DNA from: JAABYT01 sp964194585
GTDB taxonomy: Bacteria; Pseudomonadota; Gammaproteobacteria; HK1
Direction of reading: 5' to 3'
DNA: 19,366 nucleotides
NCBI GenBank assembly: GCA_964194585.1
Contig: CAXMNG010000088.1
Span: 1 to 19,366, forward strand
Shown: positions 15,592 through 19,366 of the stretch, piece by piece
Layout of the letters: each line of letters starts with the position of its first letter
Numbering within the stretch: the stretch's first letter is position 1
The notes under the pieces: model-generated
Databases searched by the model: none
Told to the model about the DNA's origin: nothing
The model's input: only the letters and a program-made list of their open reading frames with translations
Made by a program: the position numbers and the translations under genes

Positions 15592-16061
15592 TCGCCGCGG
15601 TGATAGGGATGGCCGCGCAGGATCGACCAGGCGCGGTAGATCTGCTCCGCGACCAGCACCCGTACCAGCCCGTGGGGCAGGGTCAGATCGGACAACGACC
15701 AGCAGAGATCCGCGCGCCTTCGGCATGCGTCCGACAGTCCGTCGGCGCCGCCGATGAGCATCGCGACGTCCCTACCCTGGGAGAGCCACGTGCCCAGAAG
15801 TTCGGCGAGCTTCTCGCTGCGGTACTGGGTACCAGGCTGGTCGAGGGCGATGACGAAGTCGTTCTTTGCCAGAGCCGAAAGCATGCGGTCGCTTTCTTTC
15901 TGAATCGCCTGCTTCGTGGGCGTAGCCTTGCCGCGGGTGGCGGCGGGGATCTCGGTGAGCTCCATGGCGCACTCCCTTGGCAGCCGCCGGGCATACTCCT
16001 GGAATCCCTGTTGTTGCCATCCGGTCAGCCGGGTGCCGACGGCAATCATCTTGACACGCAT
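15588..16061 (-). CDS. rlmH: 23S rRNA (pseudouridine1915-N3)-methyltransferase RlmH
   Basis: 157 residues (E. coli 155). This SPOUT methyltransferase uses SAM to methylate pseudouridine 1915 in helix 69 of 23S rRNA on assembled 70S ribosomes. The N-terminal MRVKMIAVGTRLTGW, ALDQPGTQYRSEKLAELL, the SAM-knot motif LIGGADGLSD, and the C-terminal SLSDLTLPHGLVRVLVAEQ followed by IYRAWSILRGHPYHR are all diagnostic. Its ATG lies directly after the rsfS stop with no gap, and its stop overlaps the maf start by 4 bases. The ribosome site must lie in the rsfS 3' end and is weak, which favours coupled translation. Confidence 0.97.
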   Translation of the reverse strand: MRVKMIAVGTRLTGWQQQGFQEYARRLPRECAMELTEIPAATRGKATPTKQAIQKESDRMLSALAKNDFVIALDQPGTQYRSEKLAELLGTWLSQGRDVAMLIGGADGLSDACRRRADLCWSLSDLTLPHGLVRVLVAEQIYRAWSILRGHPYHRGE

Positions 16062-16424
16062 TCAGCTGGCCGCACCTCGCGGTAACTGCCGATCAGGGAT
16101 TTTGCGACTGCTCCAGAGCTTCTCCAGCTGATAAAATTCGCGCACATCCGGCTGCATGACATGCACCACGACGTCGCCGAGATCCACCAGAACCCACTCG
16201 CTACCGCGCAACCCTTCGACACCGAGCGGCGCCTCGCCGGCTTGCTTGGCTTTCATAACCACATTCTCCGCCAGCGCCGCCACCTGTCGCGCCGAGCGCC
16301 CGTTTGCGATGATCATGTAGTCGGTGAAATCACTGAGCTTACGTACATCGAGCTCGACGATATCGACAGCCTTGAGATCCTCCAGTGCGTCGACGGCAAG
16401 CTGGCGTAAGCGATTACTCTGCAT
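16062..16424 (-). CDS. rsfS: Ribosomal silencing factor RsfS
   Basis: 120 residues (E. coli YbeB 105). It binds ribosomal protein L14 and blocks subunit joining during starvation. Family motifs are all present: LKAVDIVELDVRKLSDFTDY (17-36), MIIANGRSARQVAALAENV (37-55), and GLRGSEWVLVDLGDVVVHVM (71-90) followed by REFYQLEKLW (95-104). The C-terminal tail RKIPDRQLPRGAAS is longer than in E. coli. Its start overlaps the nadD 3' end by 11 bases and its stop abuts rlmH, the usual nadD-rsfS-rlmH order. Confidence 0.96.
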   Translation of the reverse strand: MQSNRLRQLAVDALEDLKAVDIVELDVRKLSDFTDYMIIANGRSARQVAALAENVVMKAKQAGEAPLGVEGLRGSEWVLVDLGDVVVHVMQPDVREFYQLEKLWSSRKIPDRQLPRGAAS

Positions 16425-17055
16425 GTGTGTAGCACCTGGTGCGGTTTATCAATTCGATCACCTTGTCGGGAACCAGAAATCGTAAGCTGCGGCCCTCGGT
16501 AACGAGAGCACGGATCCGAGTCGCGGAAATGTCCAGTAGTGGTGGCTCGCAGATGACAATGCGGCCGGCGGGCTCCGCCGTTAGAGTCGCAGCGTCATCG
16601 CATCGACGCTGGGCGAGTAATTTAGCGACCGGGCCCTGGCCGGGAAGCGCGCCACCGGGGCGGTGGGCGACTGCCAGGTGGGCGAGATCCGGCAAGTCCT
16701 GCCAGCGGTGCCAGCGGTCCAGACTCTGGAAACTGTCCATCCCCAGAATGAAGACAAGCACCTCGTCGGGGAATTCCCGCCGCAATGATTCCAATGTCTC
16801 CACCGTATAGGTAGGCCCGTCACGGTCCAGCTCGCGGGCGTCCACTTCCAGACCGGGCACGCCATCGACGGCCGCTGCCAGCAATTCCAGACGCCGCGAA
16901 CCATCGGCGCGGGGTTTCTCGCGCAGTTGCGGATTGGGAGCGGGCAGCAGGCGCACCACGTCCAGGGACAATTGCTCGCGTATTTCCAGAGCGAGCCGCA
17001 GATGTCCGCAGTGAACGGGGTCGAAGGTGCCGCCGAGGATTCCGATGCCTGCCAT
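16414..17055 (-). CDS. nadD: Nicotinate-nucleotide adenylyltransferase NadD
   Basis: 213 residues (E. coli 213). It makes deamido-NAD from nicotinate mononucleotide and ATP, a required step in NAD synthesis, and releases PPi. Nucleotidyltransferase motifs: GGTFDPVHCGH (8-18), LLPAPNPQLREKP (37-49), PTYTVETL (81-88), GMDSFQSLDRW (105-115) and ISATRIR (176-182; usually ISSTxIR, with Ala for Ser here). AAGG 8 bases upstream supports the ATG at 17055. It begins 30 bases after proA and overlaps rsfS by 11 bases. Confidence 0.97.
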   Translation of the reverse strand: MAGIGILGGTFDPVHCGHLRLALEIREQLSLDVVRLLPAPNPQLREKPRADGSRRLELLAAAVDGVPGLEVDARELDRDGPTYTVETLESLRREFPDEVLVFILGMDSFQSLDRWHRWQDLPDLAHLAVAHRPGGALPGQGPVAKLLAQRRCDDAATLTAEPAGRIVICEPPLLDISATRIRALVTEGRSLRFLVPDKVIELINRTRCYTHAE

Positions 17056-17085
17056 TCAGGCCTTAGTTGCGCACTCGTCGTGCTC

Positions 17086-18375
17086 TCATTGGCGCACGTG
17101 ACCGTCGCCGAGCACGATGTACTTCTGGCTCGTGAGTCCTTCCAGACCCACGGGTCCGCGAGCATGCAGCTTGCCGGTGCTGATGCCGATCTCGGCCCCG
17201 AGTCCGTACTCGAAACCGTCGGCGAAGCGCGTCGATGCGTTCACCATCACCGAGCTCGAATCCACTTCACGCAGGAAGCGGCCGGCGCGCCCCAGGTCAT
17301 CGGTGACGATGCTGTCGGTATGCTGGGAGCCGTGCTCGCGAATGTGATCCATGGCCTCGTCGATCCCGGCGACTACGCGTATGGACAGGATCGGCGCGAG
17401 ATACTCGGTGTCCCAGTCCTCGTCGCTGGCGGCCTTGCAGTCGCCAAGCAACGCGCGGGTTTCGGGACAGCCGCGAAGCTCGACACCCGCCGCGCTGAAC
17501 TGCTCGGCCAAGGTTGGCAGCACGTGCTTTGCAATGTCACGCGCCACCAGCAGCGTCTCCATGGTGCAGCAGGTTCCGTAGCGCTGGGTCTTGGCGTTGT
17601 AGGCAATCGCGATGGCCTTGTCGCAATCGGCACGATCGTCCACGTAGACGTGGCAAATGCCGTCCAGATGCTTGATCACCGGCACCGTTGCCTCACGGCT
17701 GATGCGCTCGATGAGACTCTTGCCGCCCCGCGGCACCAGGACGTCCACATAATCGTCCATGGTGATGAGCGCGCCGACGGCGGCGCGATCCACGGTCTCC
17801 ACCACCTGCACGGATTCCGCCGGTAGTCCTGCCCGCGACAGGCCCTGATGAATGCAGCTGGCAATCGCATGATTGGAGTGTATGGCCTCGGAGCCGCCGC
17901 GCAGGATAGTGGCGTTGCCGGCCTTGAGGCAGAGACCGGCGGCATCTGCCGTCACGTTGGGGCGCGATTCGTAGATCATGCCGATGACCCCCAGTGGCAC
18001 GCGCATGCGCCCCACCTGGATCCCCGACGGCCGCGTTACCAGGCTGCTGATCTCTCCGATGGGGTCGGCCAGCGCCGCAATCTCGCGAAGGCCCCGGGCC
18101 ATGGCGGCGATACGCTGGTCATCGAGTTCCAGGCGGTCCAGCAGAGCGTCGGCAAGACCCTGATGGCGGGCCGCCTCCAGGTCTCTGCTATTGGCTTGCG
18201 CAAGCTCGGCGGCACAGGTTTCGATGCTCTCGGCGATGGCCAGCAGGGCGGCATTTTTGTCCGCGGTGGTGGCGCGCGCCAGCACCGCGGAGGCGACGCG
18301 CGCGTCCCGGCCCATGGCCTGCATGTAGGCAGCCACGTCGTCTACCGGCCGGATGATGTCTGCTGGTCTTGCCAT
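17086..18375 (-). CDS. proA: Gamma-glutamyl phosphate reductase ProA
   Basis: 429 residues (E. coli 417). It reduces gamma-glutamyl phosphate with NADPH to glutamate semialdehyde, the second step of proline synthesis. Motifs: RVPLGVIGMIYESRPNVT (125-142), LRGGSEAIHSN (158-168), VLVPRGGKSLI (212-222), the catalytic cysteine C269 in NAKTQRYGTCCTMETLLV, EVDSSSVMVNASTRFADG, and GISTGKLHARGPVGLEGLTS near the end. The ATG at 18375 overlaps the holA 3' end by 34 bases and lacks a clear ribosome site. Met18 at 18324 aligns with the E. coli start, but the extra residues DDVAAYM resemble the Pseudomonas N-terminus, so I keep the longer form. proB is not in the window. The gene order holA-proA-nadD-rsfS-rlmH is common in gammaproteobacteria. 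Confidence 0.95.
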   Translation of the reverse strand: MARPADIIRPVDDVAAYMQAMGRDARVASAVLARATTADKNAALLAIAESIETCAAELAQANSRDLEAARHQGLADALLDRLELDDQRIAAMARGLREIAALADPIGEISSLVTRPSGIQVGRMRVPLGVIGMIYESRPNVTADAAGLCLKAGNATILRGGSEAIHSNHAIASCIHQGLSRAGLPAESVQVVETVDRAAVGALITMDDYVDVLVPRGGKSLIERISREATVPVIKHLDGICHVYVDDRADCDKAIAIAYNAKTQRYGTCCTMETLLVARDIAKHVLPTLAEQFSAAGVELRGCPETRALLGDCKAASDEDWDTEYLAPILSIRVVAGIDEAMDHIREHGSQHTDSIVTDDLGRAGRFLREVDSSSVMVNASTRFADGFEYGLGAEIGISTGKLHARGPVGLEGLTSQKYIVLGDGHVRQ

Positions 18376-19366
18376 GATGAATGAGACGGATTATAGGGCT
18401 TTCCCGCGCCGAGCATCAGCCCGCCCATGGCCAGAGCGAGGCTCTCCAGGGCGTCCCAGGGATTACCCGGGGCGCCGCCTTTGGTGATTCGGTCGGTGCC
18501 CGCCGCCTGGCGCAGGATGTCCAGCCACACGGCCGCCGGGTGCCGGCGAAGCGCCCTGGTCACGAGCCCTCGGCGCTTGTCCCACACGCGGTGGCGGGCC
18601 ATGACCCCATCGATGTCTGTGCCGCCCGCCATGTCACCGGCCATGCGGCTGACGCTTCGAAGCTCCCGGGTGAGCGCCCACGCCACCAGCGGTGGCGCCA
18701 CGCCTTCTTCGCGCAAACCGTGCAATATGCGAACGCTGCGAGCCGCGTCACCCGCGAGGGAAGCATCCACCAGATCGAAGACGTCGAAGCGCGCGCTGTC
18801 GGCCACCGCGTGCAGCACGTCCTCCAGATCCAGGCGCGCCTCGCCGTGCAGCATGTGGAGCTTGTCGATCTCCTGGGCGCAGGCGAGAAGATTGCCTTCC
18901 ACCCGTTCGCCCAGGGCTTGCGCCGCGGCAGCGGAGAGGGTCAGGCCACGGGCGCTGGCGCGGCGACGGATCCATCCGCTCAGGCGTTGCGCATCCACCG
19001 GCCAGGAGCGGATTGCGACGCCCGCCTTCTCCAGCGCCTTGTACCATTGTGTCGAGGTGCTGCCTCGATCGAACTTGTCCATGGTGACTAAGAGCAGATT
19101 ATCTTCGGGCGGATCCGCGGCGTAGTCTTTGAGCGCGCGTGCACCGGCATCTCCGGGTTTGCCACTTACCAGGCGGAGATCAATGATCCGTCTGTCCCCG
19201 AACAGCGACAAGCTGGCAGCATGCGCTCTGAAGGTGCCCCAGTCGAAACCCGTCTCGGCGCTCAAGATTACGCGCTCGTCGAAGCCCTGCTTGCCGGCGG
19301 CGGCGCGGATGGCGTCCCTGGCTTCCTGGATCTGCAGCGGCTCGTCGCCGCCGAGCACATAGACGG
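18342..19366 (-). CDS. holA: DNA polymerase III delta subunit HolA, N-terminus outside window
   Basis: 341 residues are visible in frame to the window edge, where the protein reads VYVLGGDEPLQIQEA; E. coli HolA is 343, so roughly 15-20 N-terminal residues are missing. HolA is the wrench of the clamp loader, opening the beta clamp. Motifs: LGGDEPLQIQEARDAI, the beta-clamp contact region SLSLFGDRRIIDLRL, DNLLLVTMDKFDRGSTSTQW, then LLACAQEIDKLHMLHG and FDVFDLVDASLAGDAARSVR in the middle domain, and a C-terminal collar region. The GTG at 19358, codon for the Val before LGG, is not the real start. The 3' end overlaps proA by 34 bases. Confidence 0.95.
   Translation of the reverse strand, partial: VYVLGGDEPLQIQEARDAIRAAAGKQGFDERVILSAETGFDWGTFRAHAASLSLFGDRRIIDLRLVSGKPGDAGARALKDYAADPPEDNLLLVTMDKFDRGSTSTQWYKALEKAGVAIRSWPVDAQRLSGWIRRRASARGLTLSAAAAQALGERVEGNLLACAQEIDKLHMLHGEARLDLEDVLHAVADSARFDVFDLVDASLAGDAARSVRILHGLREEGVAPPLVAWALTRELRSVSRMAGDMAGGTDIDGVMARHRVWDKRRGLVTRALRRHPAAVWLDILRQAAGTDRITKGGAPGNPWDALESLALAMGGLMLGAGKPYNPSHSSWQDQQTSSGR
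18390..18395 (-). promoter_or_regulatory. Consensus -10 box inside the holA end, before proA
   Basis: A perfect TATAAT (minus strand) lies 14 bases before the proA ATG at 18375, inside the last codons of holA. No good -35 is present at 16-18 bases. It may drive an internal transcript for proA-maf; with it, the first start codon would have only a very short leader. Confidence 0.3.

Overview
The window is high-GC chromosomal DNA that looks like a free-living gammaproteobacterium. The evidence is the conserved block holA-proA-nadD-rsfS-rlmH-maf, a BepA-type periplasmic M48 protease, E. coli-like GloA, YbaK and YhdE proteins, and a pyrophosphate-based gene set (PPi-dependent phosphofructokinase, membrane pyrophosphatase, soluble pyrophosphatase) of the kind known from gammaproteobacterial methanotrophs and autotrophs. 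The genus cannot be fixed from the sequence. There are no rRNA or tRNA genes, CRISPR arrays, insertion sequences or phage genes, and no gene-free stretch longer than about 210 bases.

Layout. 1-346: 3'-truncated ArsR-type repressor on the minus strand, with a strong promoter, two operator-like palindromes and an apparently leaderless mRNA. 413-1876 (minus): a probable operon of a secreted SNase-like protein that lacks its catalytic residues, glyoxalase I and YbaK. 1991-2701 (plus): a DUF6065-like protein of unknown function, convergent with two minus-strand genes, a soluble TPR protein (2706-3512) and a polytopic TMTC/GT-C-like membrane protein with a C-terminal TPR region (3551-5470). A REP-like hairpin separates these last two and provides the stop codon of the membrane protein. 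5606-7313 (plus): a BDH2/DHRS6-like SDR dehydrogenase followed by a branched-chain-type aminotransferase. 7320-9501 (minus): a small DUF5658 membrane protein and the BepA-like protease, which has a clear intrinsic terminator.

9651-13606 is a pyrophosphate-metabolism island. PPi-phosphofructokinase (plus) converges on the ion-pumping membrane pyrophosphatase (minus), which is divergent from the soluble pyrophosphatase (plus). The two pyrophosphatase promoters appear to overlap. Together these genes decide whether PPi is used for glycolysis, conserved as an ion gradient, or hydrolysed with release of heat. 13626-14918 is a PuuB-like FAD oxidase ending in a 75-bp palindrome. 15010-19366 (minus) is the housekeeping operon holA (5' end outside the window)-proA-nadD-rsfS-rlmH-maf, with several overlapping junctions.

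No clearly new multi-gene system was found. The most notable points are the ArsR operator architecture, the PPi island, the catalytically degenerate secreted SNase fold, and palindromic repeats that repeatedly coincide with stop codons. All family assignments come from reading the sequence and remembered family features, without database searches.
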